36,498 nucleotides of DNA from an uncultured Candidatus Saccharibacteria bacterium (lineage in GTDB: Bacteria > Patescibacteriota > Saccharimonadia > Saccharimonadales > Saccharimonadaceae), in assembly GCA_947306745.1 (NCBI GenBank), contig CAMZHH010000011.1, forward strand, positions 1 through 36,498, written 5' to 3'. The notes beneath the pieces are model-generated. The model searched no databases and was not told the origin of the DNA. It saw only the letters and a program-made list of their open reading frames with translations. A program made the position numbers and the translations under genes. Positions 18,152 through 27,747 of this stretch are shown in pieces (within the stretch, counting starts at the first letter, position 1; every line of letters starts with the position of its first letter).

Positions 18152-19123
18152 ATGAAATGTTTCCATCTCAGTCAATACAAATTTTATAAACCGAACTATA
18201 AAGAGCTCAAATTCTTTTTAATTTCCGATATTCACTTTAGCCCAAAGGTCACCGCAAATACACTTGACGCAATTACTCGTCAGGCGCGAGCGCAGCAGCC
18301 AAATTACATCCTTATAGCTGGCGACTTAGTCGATTCGCTCGACAATGTCAGTAGCGCCACCGATCTCAAACGCCTGACCGCCTGGCTCGAACAGCTCGGC
18401 AAGGTTGCACCAGTTCTCATTGCGCTTGGTAACCACGATTTCTACCGTGCCAATCCGCAATATCATAATGTTTTTTCGCGCCACCGCCACTGGTACGCCG
18501 AAGACAACCCTGCCTACGTCCAGGCGCTCAATGATACGCCAAATGTTCAATTAATTGATAATCAGGCTTTCGAAGACCACACAGTCTATATTTTCGGCTT
18601 CACACAATCGCCAGAATACTTCCAGTTCGACCGCGACGAAAAGTCTACTACTTTCTTTAAGCCAGGCGGCGAAGATCGCGATATTATGCTGTCAGACATC
18701 GATGCGCTCGATCAAAAACTTATTAGCAAATTACCAAAACATAAAGCTAAAATCGCCATCATTCACTCACCAGTTTATCTCAGTGATTCAGAAGTTGGCT
18801 CTCGCTTTAATGAGTTTGATTTCCTCGTTTCTGGCCACATGCATAACGGCGTCGTACCACCGGTCCTCAATGAGGCTTGGCCAAGCGACCGCGGCATTAT
18901 GGCCCCAGGCAAGAAATTCTTTCCACGTGGCTCACGCGCACGCATTAAAAGCATCAATGATCGCCTTATTACGCTCGGCGCCGTCAGCACGATTCAAAAT
19001 AGCGCTAAGCCACTTACCTTCCTTAACGGCGCTTATCCAGTCAGTATCGCCACGCTCGAGCTTTCACACCGCGAAACGCTCGCCCGTAAACCCGACGTCC
19101 GTCACAAATACATCAAATTTTAG
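18152..19123 (+). CDS. Calcineurin-like metallophosphoesterase
   Basis: FFLISDIHFSP, LIAGDLVDS, LGNHDFYR, IIHSPVY, VSGHMHNG metal-binding motifs. Confidence 0.92.
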   Translation: MKCFHLSQYKFYKPNYKELKFFLISDIHFSPKVTANTLDAITRQARAQQPNYILIAGDLVDSLDNVSSATDLKRLTAWLEQLGKVAPVLIALGNHDFYRANPQYHNVFSRHRHWYAEDNPAYVQALNDTPNVQLIDNQAFEDHTVYIFGFTQSPEYFQFDRDEKSTTFFKPGGEDRDIMLSDIDALDQKLISKLPKHKAKIAIIHSPVYLSDSEVGSRFNEFDFLVSGHMHNGVVPPVLNEAWPSDRGIMAPGKKFFPRGSRARIKSINDRLITLGAVSTIQNSAKPLTFLNGAYPVSIATLELSHRETLARKPDVRHKYIKF

Positions 19124-19127
19124 CCAT

Positions 19128-19159
19128 CAAAAATCTCCCCTAATCAGGGGAGATTTTTT
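19128..19159. terminator. Bidirectional terminator between convergent genes
   Basis: AAAAATCTCCCCTAATCAGGGGAGATTTTTT. Confidence 0.88.
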
Positions 19160-19160
19160 G

Positions 19161-22100
19161 TTAAGCTTCGTTTTCTTCTTTTGAGCGGAAGCCGAAGAAC
19201 ATTGCGCCAATTAGACCAATAGTGCTAATAACCAATGTTGCGACTACGCTAAGAATATCATCCGAAGTCTGTGGGTTTTCGCCCTTACCAGGCTCATTAT
19301 ATTTGTTCTTAAAGATAACCTCGGAGCTCGTGTCGGACTCGACGACCAACTCACCTTCACCATTATCTTTCACGACAATCGTGACTTCGTATTCATTCGT
19401 ATCGAAATCAATTTCACCACGACTCTCGTCTACGATTTCGCGGACCAAGAAGTAGTACTCGCCAGCCTCTTCGAAATCGATACCACTAAAGGCAACTCGA
19501 CCGTTAGCGTCGTTGGTGCCAGTAGCAACTACCTCACCATTTGTATCGACTAATTCAAATTCGAATTCGCCTTCATTTAGTTTGCGACCTTCAAGCATCT
19601 TCTCTACTACGACCTCGTAATCCGTAATAGGTGTAGTTTCATAGCCATTCGTAAAGATCGCCGTTTCAAGACCTTCGGCGGCACCCTTGCCATAACTTAC
19701 TTCCGCCTCAAGCTGACCATTATTGTCCGTTACGACCACGGTCACCGTTACATCGTTGTCGTCGTAGATGTAGCCAGGCGCACTACCCTCAACCTCATGT
19801 ACGGTAAGCGTATAGGTACCAACTTGCGTAAACGTAATTGCGTCAAAGCTAGCATTGCCTTCACCAGAAATCGTTATAGTTTTCTTGCCATCGACATTAT
19901 CGCCGGTAAGTTCAAATTCAAAGGTTGGCAGCTTGTCGCTATCAACGTTTTCGATACCGTAAATCGTCTTTTCAACATCGACGATCACGTCAACTGGCTT
20001 CGCTTCATAAACGTTCGTAATAACCAAGCCATCTTTGCCGTCATAGGTAATAGTCGCGGTAAGCGTACCAGCGTTATCGTCGACCACCGACACTACCACT
20101 GCGTGTTCGGTTTCGTCATAGGTATAACCAGTTACATCACCCTTCTGCTCGGTAATCGTGTAGTTGTAAGTGCCCGCCTTGGTGTATTGAATCGATGTAA
20201 AGTCAGCGCCAGTTTCCTTGTTCGTATTAATTGTCTTGCTTTCGAGCTCGTTGCCGTCTGCATCTTTCAATACGAAGGTAAATTCACCATTCGCGCCACT
20301 ATTCGAGCGGTCGTCAATTTCCTTCTCAACGTGGAATTGCGCATTAGTTGGCGTTGGTACGTACTCATTCGTAATCGTATAGCCATCTTCTTGATCGGCC
20401 GTAGCTTCAATCGTACCATGGCCATTATCTTTCAAGCTTACCGTTACGGTTAAGTCATCAGGTTGTGCGATGTTAGCTGGCATCTCGCCGATTTCCTTCA
20501 CCGTGTAGGTAATCTCAGCCGTACCATCCTCGCTCTCCTCAGTATCAGCCTGCGTATATTCAACCTTAAAGGCTGCCGTAGCGCTATCTTTGGTTACCGT
20601 CTTAGCATCACCAATTTGGTTACCCTCACTGTCATAAAGCGCAAAGGTAAAGCTTTCGCCCTCGAGCCAATCGCGACCTTCGAGATTCTTTGTCACGTTA
20701 ATCGTCACGCTACCGGTCGCCGTATAAGTATTCGTCGCCGTAGGGGCCGTATCGCCATAGCTTGGCGTAGCAGTTAAATTGCCTTTGCCATCATCGGCTA
20801 CCGTCACTGTCACGGTAATTGGATCGGCCGGCTTCAAGCTACCATCTTGATAGCCCTCACCGAGCGCCTCCTCAACCTTATAAGTATAAGTACCCGCTTT
20901 AGTGTATTCGATTTCATCGAAGCTAATTACACCCTCAGCCGTTACGGCTTTCGCCTCGCCAACCTGCTTGCCTTCACTATCCTTCAAGATAAAGGTATGC
21001 GTTTCGCCCTCGAGCCAATTGCGGCCATCTAGTACCTTATTTACTTGGAGCGTAATGTTACCCTTGGCGGAGTAGTTATTTTCGAAGGTAATTTTGCTTG
21101 CACTTTCGCCATTCTTCGTAATAGTTGGCGTAGCCTTCAAGACGCCACCTTCATCTTTCACCTCAACCTTAATTGTGTAAGTAGCATTATCGTAGCTATA
21201 ACCACCAGCGCCACCGTTTTTCTCTACTACAGTATATTCGTAAGTGCCAGCCTTGTCGTAGCTGATTTCTTTGAATTCCTTCTTGCCAGCACCATGGATT
21301 GTGATGGTTTCAATTTCGCCAGCAGCACCCGAAAGCGTAAAGTTGAAGTCTACCGGGTCAATACCTTCGTTCATGCCATTCAAGGTCTTCGTAACTTCAA
21401 ATTTAATCGAAGTTGCCGTCGCTTTGTAGGTGTTCGTAATCGTCAAATCTTTCGCTTCACCGTAAGCTACCGTCGCACTCAGCTGTGCCGTTTCTGGATC
21501 ATCCGTTACCGTAACCGTAACTTTGTATTCAGTCGTATCGTAGCTGAAGCCTTCCGCATTACCCGCAACTTCTTGCAAGGTGTATTCATAAACGCCAGCT
21601 TCCGTATAAGTAATAACATCGAAATCTACGCCACTAGTCTTAGATGTGTCAATCGACTTCGTATCGGAATAACCTTTACCATCCGACAAAGTGAATTCAA
21701 AGACGCCATTCGCATTACTATTCGATTGGTCGTCAATCTTCTTCTCTACATGCAAGGTAGCCGTTGTTGACTTAGTTGCATAGGTATTAGTAATTTCGTT
21801 GCCGTTCGTATAAGTTGGCGTTGCAGACAAAGTACCGTCACCGTTATCTACTACTGCAACCTTTACTTCAATCGGATTAGAAGCCGTTACGCCGGCTAGA
21901 CCTGGATCAGTCTCGCTAATCGTGTAAGTATAAGTCTTACCAGCATCCGCAAGCGTGTAATCAATCGCGCTAAACGTAGCTTTTGGCTCGGCCTCCGTCA
22001 CCTTCTTAGATTCAGAAGTATCATTACCGGACAATACGAATTCAAATTCTTTGCCGCTCCAATCATAAGCTGCACCAGCAAACTTCTTCGTCGCCTCAAG

Positions 22101-25100
22101 CGTTACACTACCAGTTGCAGCATAAGTATTCGTAATCGTGTCATTATTGTCATAAGACGCCGTTACATTCAACTTGCTAGCATCTGCGCCATCCACCGCT
22201 ACCGTAACAGTCACCTTAATATCATTCGACTTAGTCAAACCGTTCGCGGTCAAATCGCCAGTCTCAGTGATTACGTAATTAAACGTGCCAGTCTTAATAT
22301 CCGCTTCAGTATACTTTAAAGCTGGGAATGCCACCTTACCATTTTGTGATACAGCCACCTGAATTGGATTGCCCTGCGCATCCTTTACGGCATTGCCTTG
22401 CATATCTTGAAGTACGAAGGTGTAGCTTTCGCCATCTTTCCATTCGCGTCCGCTCAAAGTCTTCGTAGCCTCAAGTACAACTTCGCCATTTGCGGCATAA
22501 GTATTCGTTACAACTTGGCCATTATTGTAAGTAACCTTCGTCGACAAAGTACCGTCATGGTTATCGGTAATTTCTACCTTCGCGCCAAGATCGCCGCTGT
22601 TGGTCAAACCGGTATTCGTCAAATCGGAAGTTTCTTTAATGACGTAGTAATAAGTCTTACCTGCATCGGCAAGCGAATATTCAATCTTGTCAAACGTAAT
22701 TGCGCTTGAACCATCGGCACCTGCATTTGCTGCGCTAGCCGTACCATTGCCGAAAACATTCGTATTGGCATTATAGTTCTCATCTGCGCCATAAATCGTA
22801 AAGGCGAAGCTTTCTTGATTTGCCCAGTCGCGACCGGTCAACATCTTCGTCGCCGCGAACGTTACTGAGCCGGAAGCAGCATATTCATTTGTAATTGTAT
22901 CGAGATCACTCCAATACTTTACGTTAGAAGTATCCAACGTACCATCACCTTTATCAACTGCCACTACCGTAACGGTCAATACATGGCCTTCGGTGTTAGT
23001 TACGTTCTGAATACCGCGACGGAAATTCTGAGTTTCCTCGATCGTGTAGATATAAGTACCAGCCGCCGCAATCGGAACGTTAAACTTTGCCGATTGCGTG
23101 GAGCTGCTAATTGTTTGCGTATCAACCGTTTTATTAGTCGAATCCTTCAATACGAATTCAAAGCTATCCGTGTTGAGCCAGTTATTAAACTGCTTCTTGG
23201 CTTCAATCTTGATCGTGCCACTCGTACTGTAAGTGTTCGTGAACTTCGCTTCAGCAGTTTCATTCTTTACGATTGTGCCCGTATCACCTGTCTTCGAAGT
23301 CGTATAGCCAGCCACCGCTGCTTCCGTCACTTCATAACGTGCGCCTTCCGGCAAACCGGCAATCGCAATGTTTTCGCCGTTAGCCAGTTCAACCGTTTGA
23401 CCAGACTTAATGGTGCCAGATTTGCTACCAGTATAACTATAAGGAACATCCTTGATTTCTTTACCATCTTTACCATAAATCTTCACGGTAAATTCGAAGT
23501 TCTTGGCGACTACTGGATTACCAGCCACCGTCTTCGAAATCTTCAAGCTGCCGGAAGTGTACTTATTCGTAATCACGCTCTGCCAGGCTGAATTGCCCTG
23601 CATCACATAATACTTCTGACCATTATCCGTAATAGTTTGGTCGTCATTAGGGGTGCCAAAGTTCGTCGTCGAACCAATCGAAATCTTATTATCAATACCC
23701 TGAAGTTCGTAGCCAGTTGGCGTATTTGGTTCTTCGACATAGTAGCGCGTACCAGCGTTTACGTTCACGATGCGAATCGTATCGCCAACGTATAATTCTT
23801 GTGTCAGCGTACCGGAACCATAGATGTGGCAAGAACGAGTAGTTTCAATGATGTCTTTACCCGTAGAATCTTTACCACAATTATGCTCTACGCCGTTTTC
23901 TGGGTTATTCTCGCCGTAGTAAATACGATAGTCATAACCATAATCAGTGCCATCCTCATTTTTGAGGTGGGCTACGGCCGTAAACTTATCTTTCGAATCT
24001 ACGATTGCGCCAGTTTCGTCAACGACTTTCTTCTCGATATTGATACCACCCTTAATCGTATTCGTTGCCGAAAGCGTGTCAATTTTGTAAATATCCTCAA
24101 TGCCGGTAATATTACCATCAGCATCGCGCGTAAACGTTACGCTCTTTACTTGACCATCAATAATCATTGGATGATGCTTATATGCCGTCAACTCAAAGTG
24201 ATTATTAATATCCTCTTCGCTAAAGACATAATCATGGCCATCCTCAAGAATCGCATAAGTCTTACCTTCATATACCAAGAATTTCTTGCCATGTTCGTAA
24301 GCCGGATTCGATGAATCGCTAATCATCACACCTGGCGCAATAGTTACGAAATCATCTTTCTTCCAGCCATCGCCTTCAGACAATACGACCGAGCCATACT
24401 CCTTGCCGTCAATCTTCAACGTTAAGTTTACCGACTCAACCTCTTCGCGTTGAGACGGATCCATCGTGTCGTCCCATTTTTTCTCAACGGACAATTTTTG
24501 TTCCGCCAATGCTACTGGGTCTGGGTTGTCTATATCAATAGTTATTGGATCAGAAACTACCGTGCTAGTGCCACCAGTAGACGACGTAGTCGTCGTAATT
24601 GTGGAATAAGTCAATTGTGGGAAATCGGTATTAGTCTTCAACGAATAATGGCCACCACTTTCTACAACCGAAGCCTTCTCGTCATCGCTAAGGTCTTCGT
24701 AATTTTTCTTACCGTTGTTCAAATCAGCTACAAGGTCGAGCGAACTCTGCTTTGGCCATACCACGAAGGTCATAGTGTAAGTTACGCCATTTTCAAGCAC
24801 TGTCGAACCTAAATTCCAGTCAACCTCGCCATCGGAATTGATAGTAGCGTGTGGCGCTTCTGCCCATTCAGTGCCGTAATTGCGGTTGTCAAAATCAGCC
24901 GTACCGTACGAACCACCACTACGATAATATTTCAAGCCAGATACTTCGCCACCAGCGTTCGCCTTAATACTCGAAGACGTCATCGACGTAACGCCATCCG
25001 TCATATCGACATTCGTATAACCAACACCAGTTGTAATGTCGTTCACGATTTGATTCAAAGCCGCAATTAAGGTTGCAGTATCAGTTGCGTCAGTAAAATA

Positions 25101-26126
25101 TTGTTTATTTGTATCACTAATTGCAGTGTTGGAGTCACCGCTGCCAGTGTAAGCATATTGAACTAAGCTGGAGAGATAATGTGAGGAAGTTCCCGAACCC
25201 CAAGTAAACAACGCATAAAATTTATAGCCGGCCGTTACGATACCACGCGCATCGTCGCTTGCATAGCCCCATTCTTGAGCATAGTTAGTGTTTACATTAT
25301 AACTATTGTGATGAGTCGTCGGCTCGCCGTCCGTCATGAAAATAACATAAACATCCTCACCTGGCTGCGAAGACTTAAAACTATCAGCCATCGACTTTGC
25401 ATGTTGCAAACCTTCTTCCCAGTTGGTGCCTCTGCTTGTCGTAAGACCATTAATCGTATTCTTCAACGTAGTAGCGCTAGTGGTAGGATTTTGAGTTGTA
25501 TGGCCTTCCGTACTAAAGTTAACGATGCCGACCTCAATGATATCCGATTTATTTGAATCGCCAGGAACATTCTGAGCCAAGAGGTTATCAATAATTCCAC
25601 CTTCTTTCGTCAGCGCATCCTTTTCGGCCTCTAGGCGAGAAATCGCCTCTCCGCCAGATCGGGTATAAACGGTACCAGTAAATAAAGAACCGTTATTACC
25701 ATTACTCGTGCGCCACCTATTATTACGCCAATAAACTCTGCTAGGGTCACCATTCTCATCTAAGCTCCAATATTCTACATGATTCTGACCAGCAGTACCA
25801 ACGCCGTTATCAGCGGTTGCATATTCCGTATAACTATATGGATTCGTCGAACCGCTACTTTGGTTCATCGAGTTCGACGTATCAATTACCAATACGACGT
25901 TTGCCTTTGTCGTTTGCGAAGTTGTGCTACTTGACGTTTCACCCTTCACGCTCAACGCGATCGTATAAGTACCATCGCCATTACTTTTAATATCTTTTTG
26001 ATGCCATGGCGCATTATCTGTTGCTGCATAAGCATTGCGCAACAACGCACCGCTCATCGGCGTCACCGTGCTGAGTAGCATAAGAAATGTAGCTACTACA
26101 TAACGGAACTTTTTCCCTAGACCCAC
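19161..26126 (-). CDS. Giant surface adhesin: signal peptide, VWA domain, Cna-B-like region, 11 FctA/streptococcal pilin isopeptide-linkage-like repeats, C-terminal NPQTS sorting signal
   Basis: GTG start at 26126 with GGAGGAGAG SD; VVLVIDTSNSMNQ (MIDAS DxSxS), repeated ~115-aa units ending TITNTY, C-terminus GENPQTSDDILSVVATLVISTIGLIGAMFFGFRSKEENEA. Confidence 0.92.
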   Translation of the reverse strand: MGLGKKFRYVVATFLMLLSTVTPMSGALLRNAYAATDNAPWHQKDIKSNGDGTYTIALSVKGETSSSTTSQTTKANVVLVIDTSNSMNQSSGSTNPYSYTEYATADNGVGTAGQNHVEYWSLDENGDPSRVYWRNNRWRTSNGNNGSLFTGTVYTRSGGEAISRLEAEKDALTKEGGIIDNLLAQNVPGDSNKSDIIEVGIVNFSTEGHTTQNPTTSATTLKNTINGLTTSRGTNWEEGLQHAKSMADSFKSSQPGEDVYVIFMTDGEPTTHHNSYNVNTNYAQEWGYASDDARGIVTAGYKFYALFTWGSGTSSHYLSSLVQYAYTGSGDSNTAISDTNKQYFTDATDTATLIAALNQIVNDITTGVGYTNVDMTDGVTSMTSSSIKANAGGEVSGLKYYRSGGSYGTADFDNRNYGTEWAEAPHATINSDGEVDWNLGSTVLENGVTYTMTFVVWPKQSSLDLVADLNNGKKNYEDLSDDEKASVVESGGHYSLKTNTDFPQLTYSTITTTTSSTGGTSTVVSDPITIDIDNPDPVALAEQKLSVEKKWDDTMDPSQREEVESVNLTLKIDGKEYGSVVLSEGDGWKKDDFVTIAPGVMISDSSNPAYEHGKKFLVYEGKTYAILEDGHDYVFSEEDINNHFELTAYKHHPMIIDGQVKSVTFTRDADGNITGIEDIYKIDTLSATNTIKGGINIEKKVVDETGAIVDSKDKFTAVAHLKNEDGTDYGYDYRIYYGENNPENGVEHNCGKDSTGKDIIETTRSCHIYGSGTLTQELYVGDTIRIVNVNAGTRYYVEEPNTPTGYELQGIDNKISIGSTTNFGTPNDDQTITDNGQKYYVMQGNSAWQSVITNKYTSGSLKISKTVAGNPVVAKNFEFTVKIYGKDGKEIKDVPYSYTGSKSGTIKSGQTVELANGENIAIAGLPEGARYEVTEAAVAGYTTSKTGDTGTIVKNETAEAKFTNTYSTSGTIKIEAKKQFNNWLNTDSFEFVLKDSTNKTVDTQTISSSTQSAKFNVPIAAAGTYIYTIEETQNFRRGIQNVTNTEGHVLTVTVVAVDKGDGTLDTSNVKYWSDLDTITNEYAASGSVTFAATKMLTGRDWANQESFAFTIYGADENYNANTNVFGNGTASAANAGADGSSAITFDKIEYSLADAGKTYYYVIKETSDLTNTGLTNSGDLGAKVEITDNHDGTLSTKVTYNNGQVVTNTYAANGEVVLEATKTLSGREWKDGESYTFVLQDMQGNAVKDAQGNPIQVAVSQNGKVAFPALKYTEADIKTGTFNYVITETGDLTANGLTKSNDIKVTVTVAVDGADASKLNVTASYDNNDTITNTYAATGSVTLEATKKFAGAAYDWSGKEFEFVLSGNDTSESKKVTEAEPKATFSAIDYTLADAGKTYTYTISETDPGLAGVTASNPIEVKVAVVDNGDGTLSATPTYTNGNEITNTYATKSTTATLHVEKKIDDQSNSNANGVFEFTLSDGKGYSDTKSIDTSKTSGVDFDVITYTEAGVYEYTLQEVAGNAEGFSYDTTEYKVTVTVTDDPETAQLSATVAYGEAKDLTITNTYKATATSIKFEVTKTLNGMNEGIDPVDFNFTLSGAAGEIETITIHGAGKKEFKEISYDKAGTYEYTVVEKNGGAGGYSYDNATYTIKVEVKDEGGVLKATPTITKNGESASKITFENNYSAKGNITLQVNKVLDGRNWLEGETHTFILKDSEGKQVGEAKAVTAEGVISFDEIEYTKAGTYTYKVEEALGEGYQDGSLKPADPITVTVTVADDGKGNLTATPSYGDTAPTATNTYTATGSVTINVTKNLEGRDWLEGESFTFALYDSEGNQIGDAKTVTKDSATAAFKVEYTQADTEESEDGTAEITYTVKEIGEMPANIAQPDDLTVTVSLKDNGHGTIEATADQEDGYTITNEYVPTPTNAQFHVEKEIDDRSNSGANGEFTFVLKDADGNELESKTINTNKETGADFTSIQYTKAGTYNYTITEQKGDVTGYTYDETEHAVVVSVVDDNAGTLTATITYDGKDGLVITNVYEAKPVDVIVDVEKTIYGIENVDSDKLPTFEFELTGDNVDGKKTITISGEGNASFDAITFTQVGTYTLTVHEVEGSAPGYIYDDNDVTVTVVVTDNNGQLEAEVSYGKGAAEGLETAIFTNGYETTPITDYEVVVEKMLEGRKLNEGEFEFELVDTNGEVVATGTNDANGRVAFSGIDFEEAGEYYFLVREIVDESRGEIDFDTNEYEVTIVVKDNGEGELVVESDTSSEVIFKNKYNEPGKGENPQTSDDILSVVATLVISTIGLIGAMFFGFRSKEENEA

Positions 26127-26166
26127 AGTTCTCTCCTCCGTGTGATTTTTGATTATTTGATAATTA

Positions 26167-26192
26167 TGCCTCCCACTCCATACAAGGAGGCA
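26167..26192 (-). promoter_or_regulatory. Hairpin in 5' leader of the giant adhesin
   Basis: Minus strand TGCCTCC-TTGTATGGAGTG-GGAGGCA, about 40 nt before the GTG start. Confidence 0.6.
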
Positions 26193-26307
26193 GTTAACCC
26201 GAAAATACATCATGAGTCGACCGTTTGCAAGCATAGGCACATTATTTTGTAATATAGTTTTTACGCTTAAAAAATTTATTCAGTCGTTCGGCCTACTCAA
26301 AATGGCA

Positions 26308-26368
26308 TGTTGTATTTTTTACAACACATCATTTTACCATGTTTAAACCTGTTGTATTCTTCACAACA
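26308..26368. promoter_or_regulatory. Paired 19-bp palindromes upstream of the adhesin (candidate operators)
   Basis: TGTTGTATTTTTTACAACA (26308-26326) and TGTTGTATTCTTCACAACA (26350-26368), 42 bp apart, flanked by TGGCATG/CATGCCA. Confidence 0.7.
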
Positions 26369-26481
26369 CCATGCCACATCTTATTACGCCTACGATTAAA
26401 GAAATTAACCGTAACAACAACCGTTATTTTATTCAAAAACATCAAAAAACGCGCTCAAAGCGCGAACCATTATTTTAAACA

Positions 26482-26556
26482 ATGGTAGGCCCAGCTGGAA
26501 TCGAACCAGCATTGTACCCTTAGAGGGGGTATGTCCTATCCGTTGAACGATGAGCC
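26482..26556 (-). tRNA. tRNA-Arg(UCU), CCA encoded, C at position 33
   Basis: GGGCTCA-TC-GTTC-AACGGATA-GGAC-A-TACCC-CCTCTAA-GGGTA-...-GCTGG-TTCGATT-CCAGC-TGGGCCT-A-CCA. Confidence 0.9.
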
Positions 26557-26626
26557 CTACTCCGTATATTTTACCATATCCTCTCTTATTCTTTGCTATA
26601 ATGACCTTATTGGAGGAGATATTAAC

Positions 26627-27697
26627 ATGACAAAACGACAGGCTCGCGCTGAGAAGCCGCAGCATTTTAATTACATCACTTTCGTGAATGTAATTGCAGC
26701 ACTAGCAGTTCTATTAATTCATTTAAATTCCTGGTACGCTTTTTCTTACGGTCCACGCTGGGCGGTAGCTAACGCGCTACATTCAATTCTGATGTGCGCC
26801 GTACCACTCTTCTTTATGATTTCTGGTGCAACTTTAATCGACTATCGCAAACGTTACGACACTAAAACTTATTTCAAAAAACGTTTTCTCAAAACGCTAA
26901 TACCATTTCTTTTTTGGAGCATTATAGCCGCATTAGTACACCGTTTTTGGCTACGCGATCATCCAATGAGTGATTACCAATTTCCAGATTTAATTAATCG
27001 CATCTTTGACACTCGATTCATTCCTATTTTTTGGTTTTTCATTCCTCTCTTTGCGCTATATCTGATAATTCCTATTCTTAGCGCTATAGATGAACAGAAA
27101 CGCCAAAAGGTATTCCAATATATAATTATTAGCTCTCTAATTCTCAACTTCATTATTCCCTATATCATTAGCACAATGCATATTCCAATCAACTTTCCCC
27201 TCTCTTTTACCACTAACCCATGCATGGCGACATACTACGCCGTCGTCGGGTATTATATCCACAATTACAAGATAGCCAAGCCAATTCGCATCTCTATATA
27301 TACCGTAGGAATCATAGCATTATTCGTTGTTTGTATCGGCACTCATATTCTTAGCTACCAGTTCGGCGAATTACGCGGATTCAACACTAATTCAAACGAA
27401 TTGCTATACGCACTATATAGTCCTGCGCTTTTCCTTTTCATGAAACAATTCTTCTCGAAACATTTTACTTCACCAAATGGCCGCCTCGCTCGTTTCGCCA
27501 TCTTCTTTAATCGCTACACATTTTCCTTATACCTATTACATTGGTTCCCAATCGTCTTCTTCTCCGTCTGGACCGGAAATGCACACAATCAATGGTGGTA
27601 TATTCCAGTCATGGGCCCGCTTTGCATTATTTTGAGTATCATTTTGACTAAAATCTTCGCCAAAATACCACTTCTTCGCCACACTCTACCTTCGTAA
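26627..27697 (+). CDS. Acyltransferase 3 family membrane protein
   Basis: FNYITFVNVIAALAVLLIHLNSW, VPLFFMISGATLIDY, multiple TMs. Start at MTKRQARAEK with GGAGGAG SD; the 26531 extension runs through the tRNA. Confidence 0.9.
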   Translation: MTKRQARAEKPQHFNYITFVNVIAALAVLLIHLNSWYAFSYGPRWAVANALHSILMCAVPLFFMISGATLIDYRKRYDTKTYFKKRFLKTLIPFLFWSIIAALVHRFWLRDHPMSDYQFPDLINRIFDTRFIPIFWFFIPLFALYLIIPILSAIDEQKRQKVFQYIIISSLILNFIIPYIISTMHIPINFPLSFTTNPCMATYYAVVGYYIHNYKIAKPIRISIYTVGIIALFVVCIGTHILSYQFGELRGFNTNSNELLYALYSPALFLFMKQFFSKHFTSPNGRLARFAIFFNRYTFSLYLLHWFPIVFFSVWTGNAHNQWWYIPVMGPLCIILSIILTKIFAKIPLLRHTLPS

Positions 27698-27747
27698 TAT
27701 CTGTTTTGATGTTATAATTATAGGGTTAATAACTAAAAGGAGTATTC

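Noticed and set aside
19222-25556. Many plus-strand ORFs (60-241 aa) opposite the giant adhesin
   Set aside because: Antisense shadow ORFs of a repetitive gene; no SD or promoter, and low-complexity translations.
26127-26240. ATG start at 26240 for the adhesin
   Set aside because: A GTG at 26126 with strong SD directly precedes a clean signal peptide; the extension has no signal features.
26531-26626. N-terminal 32 codons of the acyltransferase ORF
   Set aside because: This stretch runs through tRNA-Arg and upstream of the TATAAT; the SD GGAGGAG precedes ATG 26627.
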